A stretch of 64,000 bases of DNA from Candidatus Desulforudis audaxviator MP104C (GTDB lineage: Bacteria > Bacillota > Desulfotomaculia > Desulfotomaculales > Desulforudaceae), in the NCBI RefSeq assembly GCF_000018425.1, contig NC_010424.1, forward strand, positions 1,442,501 through 1,506,500, given 5' to 3'. Shown one piece after another: positions 44,713-53,681 of the stretch (positions are counted from its first letter, which is position 1; each line of letters begins with the position of its first letter). The position numbers and the translations under genes were made by a program. The notes below the pieces were generated by a model that worked only from the letters and a program-made list of their open reading frames with translations, was not told the origin of the DNA and searched no databases.

Positions 44713-47349
44713 ATGGCCAAGTTTCTTGTTATTGATGGGAATAGCCTTTTGCACCGGGCCTACCACGCTATTCCACCGCTTACTACCTCCGGCGGCCTGC
44801 CCACCAACGCCGTGTATGGTTTCACCAACATGCTTTTGCGGGTCATCACCGAGGAGCAGCCGGATATGATCGCGGTGGCCTTCGATAAGGGCCGGATCAC
44901 TTTTCGCCACGACACCTTCCAGGAATACAAGGCGCAGCGTCCCCCGATGCCGGACGATTTGCGCCCCCAGTTACCCATACTCAAGGACGTGCTCGGGGCC
45001 TTGCGGATCTCGATCCACGAAGCCGAGGGTTACGAGGCCGACGACATCATCGGCACCCTGGTCCGAGTGGCCAGCGAGAACGGGCACGACTCCCTGATCC
45101 TGACCGGGGACAAAGACATCCTGCAGCTGGTCGGACCCCACACCCAGGCCCTGCTTACCCGCAAGGGCATCACGGAGCTGGAACGGTACGATATGGCCAA
45201 GACGCGGGAACGCTTCGGGATCACTCCGGCACAGTTGGCCGATCTGAAGGGCTTGGTCGGCGACCCTTCCGACAATATCCCCGGTGTGCCGGGCATCGGC
45301 CCAAAGATAGCCGCGAGACTGCTCGCTGACCACGGCCGGCTGGAGTCGGTGTTGGAAAACCTGGACGGGCTCCCCCCCCGCGTCCGGCAGCAACTGGAGA
45401 ACTTCGGCGACCAGGCCCGGATGTCCAAAAAGCTGGCGACTATTGACACCGGGGTCCCCGGACTGGGAAAAGAAGACCTCAAGGTCTGGCCGGGCCCGGA
45501 CAAGCCGGCCTTGCTGGAGATTTTCAACAAGCTGGAGTTCCGGAGCCTGGTGCGCCGAATCACCGAGGCCCCCGTCACCGGCGGTGTTCCCGCCGGGAAG
45601 CCGGTGGAGGCGTTCAGCCCCGACTATCGGCTCCTGGACGGACCCGACCACCTGGAGACCCTGCTCGATCAGGCCCGCCGGGCCGGCGCGGTGGCTGTCG
45701 CCTACGCACGCGGCCGAAGCGGCATCGAGGCACTGGGCTTCAGCGTGGAAGCAGGAAACTACCTTTTGCCTTTGGGCGCAGCCGACCTGGAGATCCTGGC
45801 GGGCGTGCGCAGGCTCTTCGCCGACGCGGCGGTGGCCAAGCACATGCACAACGCCAAGGACTTCTTGCGCTGGGCCCCGGATTTTGATCTCGCAAATATC
45901 TGCTTTGACAGTATGGTGGCCGCTTACCTGGTAAACCCTCTGGCGGCCAACCAACAACTGGAGGATGTGGTCCACCAGTATCTGAACCTGGTGTTGGTCC
46001 CTGACGGTCCCGCCGCCCCGGCGACCGCCGCGGACTGCATCCGGAGGCTTTATCCGGTTCTGCGGGCCGAGTTGCGCGGGTATGAACTCGATTACCTCTT
46101 TGACCGGGTCGAACTGCCGCTGACCCGGGTGCTGGCGGACATGGAACTGGCCGGTGTGGCCGTGGACCGGGACCAGCTCGAGGCGCTGTCGGAGGAGTTC
46201 GGTACCCGGGCCGGGGAACTCGCCGCCCGGATTTGCACCCTGGCCGGGGAGGACTTCAATCTCAATTCCCCCCGCCAGTTGGGCTACATCCTGTTTGAAA
46301 AGTTGGGGCTTCCGGCCGGCAAGAAAACCAAGACCGGCTACTCCACCGACGCCGGAGTGCTGCTGGACCTGGCTGAAAAGCATGAAATCGCCGCCCTGCT
46401 CTTGGAGTACCGCCAGCTGATCAAGCTTAAAACCACCTACGCCGACGGACTGGCCGCCCTGGTGGACCCCGCGACTGGGCGGCTGCATACCACCCTACAC
46501 CAGACGGTGACCAACACGGGAAGATTGTCGTCGGCCGAGCCGAACCTTCAGAACATCCCAATCCGGATGGAGGAGGGCCGGCGGATCCGCAAGGTGTTCA
46601 TCCCGCGCGACCCGGCCCGCGTGCTCCTGACCGCGGACTATTCCCAGATCGAGCTGCGCATTCTGGCTCACCTTTCGGGGGACCCGGCACTGATCACCGC
46701 TTTCCGGGATGAACAGGACATCCACGCCCGGACGGCCGCCGAGGTCTTCGGCGTGCCGCTGGAGATGGTCACCCCGGAGATGCGAAGCCGGGCCAAAGCG
46801 GTCAATTTCGGCATCATCTACGGGATCAGCGATTTCGGGCTGGCCCGGGATCTAAAGGTGACCCGGGCGGAAGCCAGGGAGTACATCCAGAGGTATTTCG
46901 CCCGCCTGCCCGGGGTAAAGGAATACATAGACACCGCAATCCGTTCGGCCCGGGAGCGCGGCTACGTGACCACGGCCTTGAACCGCCGCCGGCCTCTTCC
47001 CGAGTTGTTCAGCGCCAACCACACCGTGCGGAGCTTCGGAGAACGGGCCGCGGTCAACACGCCGATTCAGGGCACCGCGGCCGACATCATCAAGCTGGCC
47101 ATGGTGAAGATCCACGCCCGAATGCGGGAGCGGAACCTGAAAACGCTGATGATTTTGCAGGTACACGACGAACTGCTTTTCGACGTGCCGGCGGAGGAAG
47201 TGTGTACGGTGGCCCCGCTCGTCAAAGCCGAAATGGAAACCGTGCTGCCGCTGAACGTGCCCCTGACTGTTGATCTGAAAATCGGACACAACTGGTATGA
47301 AGTACGGAAAATGGACGAGGTGACCCAATGCCTGAACTTCCTGAAGTAG
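44713..47349 (+). CDS. polA: DNA polymerase I
   Basis: An 878-aa repair and Okazaki-fragment polymerase. The N-terminal 5' nuclease (1-290) has DGNSLLHRA, AFDKG, YEADDIIGTL and LTGDKDILQLV. The 3'-5' exonuclease-like domain (about 300-460) has lost its acidic residues: motif I reads AVAYARGRSG instead of FDTET, so proofreading is probably absent, as in Bacillus Pol I. The polymerase domain is complete: motif A DYSQIELRILAHLSGD, motif B RSRAKAVNFGIIYG, motif C VHDELLFD. It overlaps mutM by 22 bp. Confidence 0.96.
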   Translation: MAKFLVIDGNSLLHRAYHAIPPLTTSGGLPTNAVYGFTNMLLRVITEEQPDMIAVAFDKGRITFRHDTFQEYKAQRPPMPDDLRPQLPILKDVLGALRISIHEAEGYEADDIIGTLVRVASENGHDSLILTGDKDILQLVGPHTQALLTRKGITELERYDMAKTRERFGITPAQLADLKGLVGDPSDNIPGVPGIGPKIAARLLADHGRLESVLENLDGLPPRVRQQLENFGDQARMSKKLATIDTGVPGLGKEDLKVWPGPDKPALLEIFNKLEFRSLVRRITEAPVTGGVPAGKPVEAFSPDYRLLDGPDHLETLLDQARRAGAVAVAYARGRSGIEALGFSVEAGNYLLPLGAADLEILAGVRRLFADAAVAKHMHNAKDFLRWAPDFDLANICFDSMVAAYLVNPLAANQQLEDVVHQYLNLVLVPDGPAAPATAADCIRRLYPVLRAELRGYELDYLFDRVELPLTRVLADMELAGVAVDRDQLEALSEEFGTRAGELAARICTLAGEDFNLNSPRQLGYILFEKLGLPAGKKTKTGYSTDAGVLLDLAEKHEIAALLLEYRQLIKLKTTYADGLAALVDPATGRLHTTLHQTVTNTGRLSSAEPNLQNIPIRMEEGRRIRKVFIPRDPARVLLTADYSQIELRILAHLSGDPALITAFRDEQDIHARTAAEVFGVPLEMVTPEMRSRAKAVNFGIIYGISDFGLARDLKVTRAEAREYIQRYFARLPGVKEYIDTAIRSARERGYVTTALNRRRPLPELFSANHTVRSFGERAAVNTPIQGTAADIIKLAMVKIHARMRERNLKTLMILQVHDELLFDVPAEEVCTVAPLVKAEMETVLPLNVPLTVDLKIGHNWYEVRKMDEVTQCLNFLK

Positions 47350-48158
47350 AAACCATCGTGCGCGATCTGGGGGCCCGGCTGACCGGACTGATGGTGGAAC
47401 GGGCCGAGGTGCTGCTGCCCAAGGTGGTGGCCGCTCCGGCACCGGAAGAATTCGCGCGCCTGATTGCGGGGCGGAAAATCCTGGGCTTGAGCCGGCGTGG
47501 GAAGTACATCCTGATCGAGTTGTCGAGGGGCTGGGTGCTGATCCTACACCTGCGCATGACCGGACAACTGGTGTACACCACTGTTTTGGAGCCTTTCCCC
47601 AAACATACTCATCTGGTCCTTCACCTGGATCAGGGGGTGCTGCGGTTCACCGACCTGCGCCAGTTCGGCCGGGCCAGCCTCGTGCCCGCGCGGGAGGTGC
47701 GGCGCGTGCCCGGGCTTCGGGAATTGGGGGTGGAACCGCTCGGTGCCGAATTCGTGAAGGAAGATTTCATCCGCAAGCTGGCCCGGTCACGGCGGATGAT
47801 CAAGCCCCTGCTCCTCGACCAGACCTTCCTGACCGGATTGGGAAACATCTACACCGACGAGGCGCTGCACCGTGCCGGGATTCACCCCGAACGGCGCGCC
47901 GCCGACCTGGACACCCGTGAGGCGGGGACCCTGTACCGGGCGATCCGGGAAGTGCTGGCGGAGGGAGTGGCCTTTAGAGGCACCAGTGTCCAGCACTACG
48001 TCGACGGTTCCGGGCAGCGGGGCCGGTTTCAGGAGATCCTGCGGGTCTACGGCAAAAAGGGGGTCCCCTGCCCGGTCTGCGGCGTGCCGATTGAGCGCAT
48101 CCGGTGCGGGGGGCGCGGCACCCACTACTGCCCGGAGTGCCAACCTTTTGAGAGGTGA
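47328..48158 (+). CDS. mutM: Formamidopyrimidine-DNA glycosylase
   Basis: A 276-aa repair enzyme that removes 8-oxoguanine and nicks the strand. The N-terminal MPELPEVETI provides the catalytic Pro2 and Glu3, RRGKYILIEL holds the beta-lyase Lys, and QTFLTGLGNIYTDEAL the H2TH domain. The C-terminal zinc finger is CPVC...HYCPEC. The last two codons and the stop (GAG AGG TGA) lie within the heptad repeat tract at 48150-48198, so that tract shaped the extreme C-terminus. Confidence 0.96.
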   Translation: MPELPEVETIVRDLGARLTGLMVERAEVLLPKVVAAPAPEEFARLIAGRKILGLSRRGKYILIELSRGWVLILHLRMTGQLVYTTVLEPFPKHTHLVLHLDQGVLRFTDLRQFGRASLVPAREVRRVPGLRELGVEPLGAEFVKEDFIRKLARSRRMIKPLLLDQTFLTGLGNIYTDEALHRAGIHPERRAADLDTREAGTLYRAIREVLAEGVAFRGTSVQHYVDGSGQRGRFQEILRVYGKKGVPCPVCGVPIERIRCGGRGTHYCPECQPFER

Positions 48159-48198
48159 GAGGTGGGAAGTGAGAAGTGAGAGGTTGGAGGTAAGATAG
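48150..48198. repeat. Heptad tandem repeat over the mutM stop codon
   Basis: Seven-base units GAGAGGT, GAGAGGT, GGGAAGT, GAGAAGT, GAGAGGT, TGGAGGT, AAGATAG follow without gaps. Shifted by one base the consensus is RGARGTN, the same as in the 16S insertion and the tRNA spacer. Here only one arm is present. Confidence 0.8.
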
Positions 48199-48312
48199 AA
48201 AGCTAAAACCATTCAGTCTCCGACGTTCGGCCCGGGAGAGTTACCCAAGCACCAAAGCTTTACCCCTCCCATAGTCTAGAAAGTGAAAAGTGGCCCGTGG
48301 AGGGTGTAAGGC

Positions 48313-48924
48313 TTGGAATTAGTGGCTTTGTTGGTTTTTGGGTTCGCATTGAGCCTGGACGGCTTTGGTGCCGGCCTAGCTTACGGGTTGCGTCAAATCA
48401 GGGTCCCCATAGTGTCGATGGTTATTATCAGCCTGACCTCGGGACTGGCGATCAGTGTTTCCCTGCTCTTGGGGCATTTGGCGGCTCAGGGAATCCCCCC
48501 GGATCCGGCCCGGCACCTAGGGGGGGCGCTTTTGATTTTGCTGGGGTTCTGGATTTTGCTCCAGGCCCTGCGCAGTTCCACCCGGAAGACGCTGAGCATT
48601 CGGATTCCTCAGTTGGGGATGGTCATTCAGGTGCTTCTGGAGCCGCTGGATGCCGACATGGACGGTTCCGGGTGCATTTCCGCCCGGGAGGCGGCGGTGT
48701 TGGGAGTAGCCTTGGCGCTGGACGCCTTCGCCGCCGGGTTCGCCATCGCGCTGTCGGGCCTGTTTTCCGTGTTCGTGCCCTTGTTCGTGGTGGTCGGGTT
48801 GTTTGTGCTGCTGCACCTGGGCATGGTGATGGGGGAGCGTTCCGCCCACCTCCTGAGCGACAAGTTCAGCCTCCTACCCGGCTGCCTGCTCATCGTCCTG
48901 GGTGTGTTGCGCACAATCGCGTAG
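48313..48924 (+). CDS. ytaF: Sporulation membrane protein YtaF (MntP-like)
   Basis: A 203-aa polytopic membrane protein with six hydrophobic segments, related to the MntP manganese exporter. FALSLDGFGAGLAYGLR and GVALALDAFAAGFAIALSG are the two halves of the internal repeat, each with an acidic residue in the membrane. Between them is a DADMDGSGCIS loop, EF-hand-like in spacing. TTG start with GGAGGG upstream. Its place between mutM and coaE matches Bacillus. Confidence 0.88.
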   Translation: MELVALLVFGFALSLDGFGAGLAYGLRQIRVPIVSMVIISLTSGLAISVSLLLGHLAAQGIPPDPARHLGGALLILLGFWILLQALRSSTRKTLSIRIPQLGMVIQVLLEPLDADMDGSGCISAREAAVLGVALALDAFAAGFAIALSGLFSVFVPLFVVVGLFVLLHLGMVMGERSAHLLSDKFSLLPGCLLIVLGVLRTIA

Positions 48925-49022
48925 GTTTGGCCGTCCTCGGCTTTCAATGATAGAATCGGGATAGAGGCGGCCCGCAGAAGGCATAGTTTACAGTTGCCTC
49001 GATAGAACGGGATGGGTGCTTT

Positions 49023-49616
49023 GTGAAGATTATTGGACTTACCGGTGACGCCGGTAGCGGTAAGAGTGCGGTAGCCCGGATCCTCGCGGAATTGGGCGCC
49101 ACCGTGCTGGACGCCGACCGTGTCGCCCGCCGGTTGACTGAACCGGGGACGCCCGTGCTCGCCGAAATCGCCCGGGTGTTCGGCCAGGGGATTCTCAAAC
49201 CTGACGGTGCCTTGGACAGGCCCCGCCTGGCGGCTCGCGTTTTTACCGATCCCGAGGAACGCGATATTTTGAACCGGATCATCCATCCCCCGGTCCAGGC
49301 GATTCTGGAGCAGGAGATCGCCGCGGCCCGCGACGGCGGCCTCGGGGTGCTGGTGGTCGAAGTGCCCCTGCTTTTGGAAACCGGGCTGGACAAGCTGGTG
49401 GATGAGGTCTGGCTGACCGTGGCCGATCCAGAGGTGAAGCTTGAGCGCCTCAAGGCGCGGGGCCTTACTCCCGAGGTGGCCGCCGGGATTCTCGCCGCCC
49501 AGATGCCCCAGGAGCTGAAGGCAGAACACGCGCACCGGATAATCGACACTAATGGGTCCTTGACAAGGACCAGGCAGCAGGTTATAAAGTATTGGACCGA
49601 AATCAAGCCGGAGTGA
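49023..49616 (+). CDS. coaE: Dephospho-CoA kinase
   Basis: Last step of coenzyme A synthesis: phosphorylates the ribose 3'-OH. It is 197 aa. The P-loop GDAGSGKS follows IIGLT, ATVLDADRVAR is the dephospho-CoA site, and HPPVQAILEQEI and VVEVPLLLETGLD complete the family pattern. GTG start. It is followed after 6 bp by the lytic transglycosylase. Confidence 0.94.
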   Translation: MKIIGLTGDAGSGKSAVARILAELGATVLDADRVARRLTEPGTPVLAEIARVFGQGILKPDGALDRPRLAARVFTDPEERDILNRIIHPPVQAILEQEIAAARDGGLGVLVVEVPLLLETGLDKLVDEVWLTVADPEVKLERLKARGLTPEVAAGILAAQMPQELKAEHAHRIIDTNGSLTRTRQQVIKYWTEIKPE

Positions 49617-49622
49617 TCGGTA

Positions 49623-50162
49623 TTGAAGAAACTTGGGATCTTGCTCCTCATCCTGCTGGTGATCCTGGCCGTCAATGTTGAACGCATCGGGCGTCACTAT
49701 TATCCCTTCCCCCACCAGGAACTGGTTTTCCACTACGCCCAACTGCAGCAGCTCGACCCCTATTTTGTAGCCGCCGTGATCAAAACCGAGAGCAACTTCC
49801 GGCCCGGGGTGGAATCCCCCAAGGGGGCCCTGGGCTTGATGCAGATCATGCCTGAAACGGGCCGCTGGATCAGCGAACAGATTGGGGTGGATGAGTTCGA
49901 GCCCGAGGTCTTGAACGACGTCGAGACCAACCTGATGTTCGGCACCTGGTACCTAGCGCACCTGTATGAAGAGTTCGGCCAAGACCCCATCCTGGTCCTG
50001 GCCGCATACAACGCCGGGCGCGGCAACGTCCAGGCCTGGCTCCGCGAGGATCGCTGGACCGGAGAAGCCCGGAACCTGGAGCAGATTCCCTTCCCCGAAA
50101 CCCGGCAGTTCGTGAGAAAGGTCCTGTTCCACTACCGCATCTACAATTTCCTCTACCGCTAG
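49623..50162 (+). CDS. Soluble-lytic-transglycosylase-like protein
   Basis: A 179-aa membrane-anchored peptidoglycan lyase (GH23). After an N-terminal membrane segment (about 4-18), the Slt domain carries the catalytic Glu in IKTESNFRP, then GALGLMQIMPETGRW and VLAAYNAGRGNVQ. The usual position is after coaE in Firmicutes, where a role in sporulation or wall turnover is assumed. The stop is five bases before a half copy of the inverted repeat. Confidence 0.92.
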   Translation: MKKLGILLLILLVILAVNVERIGRHYYPFPHQELVFHYAQLQQLDPYFVAAVIKTESNFRPGVESPKGALGLMQIMPETGRWISEQIGVDEFEPEVLNDVETNLMFGTWYLAHLYEEFGQDPILVLAAYNAGRGNVQAWLREDRWTGEARNLEQIPFPETRQFVRKVLFHYRIYNFLYR

Positions 50163-50167
50163 GAGTC

Positions 50168-50185
50168 AAACTAAAGGTTTAACCC
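50168..50185. repeat. Half copy of the inverted repeat at the slt-ileS junction
   Basis: The 18-mer AAACTAAAGGTTTAACCC is identical to 7468-7485, the right end of the 148-bp element. On the minus strand it encodes the last residues (GLNL) and the TAG stop of ileS. Confidence 0.8.
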
Positions 50186-52963
50186 TGATAGGACGGTGGC
50201 ACAACGGGGGCAGATTTCGGGGTGTTCCGGGTCGACACCGGTTTCGCCGTAGGTCCAGCAGCGCACGCACTTGGTGCCGGGAGCACGACGCACGGCCACC
50301 TTAAGACCTGCCACGGTCCCGGAAACGGCCTCTTCTCCTCCCGCCTCCGCCGCCGGCAGTACTCTTACCGACGAGGTGACAAAGATCACCGGGAGCTGGA
50401 CAGTGTTCTCCCGGAGAAACTCCAGGAGTTCGGGCTCGGCGTAGAGCACCGCTTCCGCCTCCAGCGCGTCCCGGATGAGCTTTTCCTGCCGGGCGGCCTC
50501 CAGCGCCCGGAGCACGTCCTGGCGCACGGCCAGGAGTCGTTCCCAGCGCCGTTCCAGTTCGTCGTCCAGGTATTCCGGGTTTGGTTCCGGCATCTCCAGG
50601 AGCTGCACGCTCGGCGGTTTTTTCCCGTTGGCCGGGAAATGACCCCAGACCTCCTCCGTCGTGTAGGCCAGCACCGGCACCAGCAGCCGGACCAGGGAGT
50701 CCAGCACGGCGTAGAGCACAGTCTGCGCCCCCCGGCGGTTGACCGATCGGGCCGGTTCACAGTACAGCCGGTCCTTGATCACGTTTAGGTAGAAGGCGCT
50801 CAAGTCGGTGACGCAGTAATTGTAGAGCGTGTGGTAAACCTGGTGGAACTCGTACTCCCGGTAGGCCCGCAGCACCCGGTCCGTGACCCGGTGCAGTTTC
50901 AGCAGGGCGTACCGGTCGAGTTCGGTCAGTTCCGTGTAGGCCACCGTGTCCCGGTCGGGATCGAAGTCCTGCAGGTTGCCCAGCAGAAAACGGAAGGTGT
51001 TCCGAATCTTCCGGTAGGCCTCGGACATTTGTTTCAGGATACCCGGGGACACCGCGAGATCTCCCCGGTAATCCGCCGAGCACACCCACAGCCGCAGAAT
51101 GTCGGCACCCAACTCCTTGAGGACTTCCATCGGCTCGATCACGTTGCCCAGCGACTTGGACATCTTCCGTCCCTGTTCATCGACCACGAAGCCGTGGGTG
51201 AGTACCGCCCGGTACGGCGGCTCGCCGGTGACGGCCACCGCGGTGGTGAGCGAGGAATTGAACCAGCCCCGATGCTGGTCGCTCCCCTCCAGGTACATGT
51301 CCGCCGGCCACTGCAGATCCGGCCAGTAGTCGGGCTGAGTAAGCACCGCCCAGTGGCTGGACCCCGAGTCGAACCACACATCCATGGTATCCAATTCCTT
51401 CGTAAAATCCCCCCGCCCCCGGCAGTGTGGGCACACCAGACCGGGCGGCACCAATTCCGCAGCTTCCCAGGCGTACCAGACGTCGGAACCGTGTTCGGCG
51501 AAAAGCCCTTTCAGATGACTGATGGTTTCGTCTGTGATGACGGCCCGGCCGCAGTCACCGCAGTAAAAAATGGGGATGGGGACGCCCCAGACACGCTGCC
51601 GCGAAATGCACCAGTCGCCGCGGCCGGCGACCATCCCGCGGATCCGGTCCCGCCCCCAGCCCGGAATCCACTGCACCCGGTCGATAGCTTCCAGGAGGTG
51701 CCTGCGGAACCCGTCAATGGAAGCAAACCACTGCTCGGTGGCCCGGTAAAACACTGGGTGCTTGCACCGCCAGCAGTGCGGGTACTGGTGCCGCATCCGC
51801 GAATACCCCACCAGCGCCCCGCGCGCCTCCAGTTCCCGCACCACCACCGGGTTGGCGTCAAGGTAGAAGATGCCGTCCAGGTTTCCGGCCTCGGCGGTGA
51901 AGTAACCCTTCCCGTTGATCGGCGAGATGACCGGCAGGTTGTAGCGTTGGCCCAGCGCGAAGTCCTCCTCGCCATGACCAGGCGCGATGTGCACGCAGCC
52001 GGTGCCCTGCTCCAGGGTCACGTAGTCGGCCAGCACCACCACCGAATCCCGCTCGACGAAGGGGTGACGGCAGACCACCCCCTCCAGTTCTTCCCCGCGG
52101 TACTCCCGTTCGACCCCGGCCCCGGGGTCTCCCAGCAACTCCCGGAAGTTCCCGGCCAGATCCCTGGCCACCAGGTAGGCCCGGCCTCCGCTCCTCAGGA
52201 GCACATAGGCGTATTCCGGATGCACGCAGATGGCGACGTTGGACGGAATCGTCCAGGGCGTCGTGGTCCAGATGACGATGGCCGCGTCTTGGTCCGGTAA
52301 CAGCCCGCGGCCGTTAACCACCGGAAAGGCGACGTGGATGGACGGGGACTCCTTTTCCGCATATTCCACTTCGGCCTCGGCCAGCGCGGTCTCGCAGTCC
52401 GCGCACCAGTACACCGATTTCAGGCCCTTGTATATGTAGCCCCGTTTGGCCATCTCACCAAAGACCTCGATCTGGCGGGTTTCAAAGTGGGGCTGCAGGG
52501 TTAGGTAGGGGTTGTGCCATTCACCACGCACCCCCAGCCGCTTGAACTCCGCACGCTGGATATCCACGAATTTTAGGGCGTACTCCCGGCACATCCGCCG
52601 GAACTCGACCGGACTCAGCGCGCTCCTTTTGATTTTCAGCTGCTTGATGGCCTGCTGTTCGATGGGCAGTCCGTGGGTGTCCCAGCCTGGGACATACGGC
52701 GCGTTGTAGCCGTCCATGGATTTGAACTTGACCACTATGTCCTTCAGGATTTTGTTGAGCGAAGTGCCCAGATGGATGTGGCCGTTGGCATACGGCGGGC
52801 CGTCGTGCAGGATGAACTTGGGCCGCCCGGCATTCTTGGCCTGCACCAACTGGTAGACTTCGATTTCGTCCCAGAACCGCCCGATTTCCGGTTCCCGTTG
52901 CGGCAGATTGGCGCGCATCGGAAATTCAGTGGTCGGAAGGTTGAGGGTTTTGCTGTAATCCAT
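50171..52963 (-). CDS. ileS: Isoleucyl-tRNA synthetase
   Basis: Charges tRNA-Ile. It is 930 aa, bacterial type. The HIGH motif is in PPYANGHIHLGTSLNKI (about 56-72), the CP1 editing domain spans about 190-390, and KMSKSLGN is near residue 600. The C-terminal zinc site is CVRC...CPRC. The final residues and the stop are encoded by a half copy of the inverted repeat; the zinc site lies before it, so function should be kept. A T-box leader controls it. The residues that separate mupirocin-sensitive from resistant types were not assessed. Confidence 0.96.
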   Translation of the reverse strand: MDYSKTLNLPTTEFPMRANLPQREPEIGRFWDEIEVYQLVQAKNAGRPKFILHDGPPYANGHIHLGTSLNKILKDIVVKFKSMDGYNAPYVPGWDTHGLPIEQQAIKQLKIKRSALSPVEFRRMCREYALKFVDIQRAEFKRLGVRGEWHNPYLTLQPHFETRQIEVFGEMAKRGYIYKGLKSVYWCADCETALAEAEVEYAEKESPSIHVAFPVVNGRGLLPDQDAAIVIWTTTPWTIPSNVAICVHPEYAYVLLRSGGRAYLVARDLAGNFRELLGDPGAGVEREYRGEELEGVVCRHPFVERDSVVVLADYVTLEQGTGCVHIAPGHGEEDFALGQRYNLPVISPINGKGYFTAEAGNLDGIFYLDANPVVVRELEARGALVGYSRMRHQYPHCWRCKHPVFYRATEQWFASIDGFRRHLLEAIDRVQWIPGWGRDRIRGMVAGRGDWCISRQRVWGVPIPIFYCGDCGRAVITDETISHLKGLFAEHGSDVWYAWEAAELVPPGLVCPHCRGRGDFTKELDTMDVWFDSGSSHWAVLTQPDYWPDLQWPADMYLEGSDQHRGWFNSSLTTAVAVTGEPPYRAVLTHGFVVDEQGRKMSKSLGNVIEPMEVLKELGADILRLWVCSADYRGDLAVSPGILKQMSEAYRKIRNTFRFLLGNLQDFDPDRDTVAYTELTELDRYALLKLHRVTDRVLRAYREYEFHQVYHTLYNYCVTDLSAFYLNVIKDRLYCEPARSVNRRGAQTVLYAVLDSLVRLLVPVLAYTTEEVWGHFPANGKKPPSVQLLEMPEPNPEYLDDELERRWERLLAVRQDVLRALEAARQEKLIRDALEAEAVLYAEPELLEFLRENTVQLPVIFVTSSVRVLPAAEAGGEEAVSGTVAGLKVAVRRAPGTKCVRCWTYGETGVDPEHPEICPRCATVLSGLNL

Positions 52964-52989
52964 TTGCTGGTTTCCTCCTTAAAAACTCG

Positions 52990-53292
52990 GGACTGTCCTA
53001 AAAAAACAAACCCCCACACCCTAAGGGGCGAGAGGTCTTCCCGCGGTACCACCCTAATGCGCCGGCCGATCCCCCGGACCGGGCGGCCTCACGTTTGCCG
53101 TTATCGGCGGCCAACCGGCAGAACTTACTGAAAACGGTCCTTTTTCAAGATCCGCTTTCGCGTTCAGTCCTGCGCCTCACGGGTGATTTTCCGCCAGAAT
53201 CCGGTACCCGGCTCTCACCATCCCAGGTTCGCTGAAACCGGTGCCTTACTGGGTACTCTTCCCGGTCATCGGTCATCTTTCACGTTTTCTAG
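52990..53292 (-). promoter_or_regulatory. T-box riboswitch of ileS
   Basis: On the minus strand AGGGTGGTACCGCGG lies at 53041-53055. It is followed by a GC-rich stem around CGCCCC...GTGGGG and a T tract (TTTGTTTTTTT, about 53000-53010). The upstream stem-I region reaches the predicted start near 53292. Uncharged tRNA-Ile would allow read-through. Confidence 0.9.
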
Positions 53293-53298
53293 ACGCCT

Positions 53299-53327
53299 AT
53301 TATATTCGAACTTCACTCCGGCGTCAA
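53299..53327 (-). promoter_or_regulatory. Promoter of the ileS leader
   Basis: On the minus strand TTGACG (53322-53327), a 17-nt spacer and TATAAT (53299-53304). It overlaps the end of the decayed yggU. Confidence 0.8.
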
Positions 53328-53612
53328 CGCCAGCCGCAAGCAGGCCGGACCGCATCGGCGCTCAGCCCTTCCACCAACACCGCCCTTGCGCCGGCCGGGA
53401 CGCCCGAAGAGCATTCGAACCGCGATCGGCGCCACCTCCAGCAAATCAGCCAGAAAGCAACAAAGGGCCTCATTTACCCTGCCTTCCACCGGAGGCAAGG
53501 TGATCCGGATCCGCAAGGCCTCCTGGTGCACGCCCGCAATCCCATTTCTGGACGCGCGGGACTATAGCCAGACGGACAGGACACACCCCTGCGGATCATT
53601 CCGTATCACCAT
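53317..53612 (-). pseudogene. yggU: DUF167 (YggU) gene broken by a nonsense codon and a frameshift
   Basis: From the ATG at 53612 the frame reads MVIRNDPQGCVLSVWL, then TAG where the family has Gln (LQPRASRN), and continues SRASRNGIAGVHQEALRIRI then PPVEGRVNEAL, a clear DUF167 core. After FGRPGRRK the frame slips: the family C-terminus (RAVLVEGLSADAVR) continues in the next frame. Two independent lesions mean it is a pseudogene. The location beside yggT and divIVA is conventional for yggU. Confidence 0.85.
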
Positions 53613-53681
53613 AAATACCGGCCCGGCCTTTCCACTACCGTTTGCACGAGTCGGATGAATACCGCCGGTGATGCTCCATAA

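Noticed and set aside
53555-53570. Pyrrolysine read-through of the amber codon in yggU
   Set aside because: A separate frameshift also breaks the gene, and the amber replaces a Gln common in the family.
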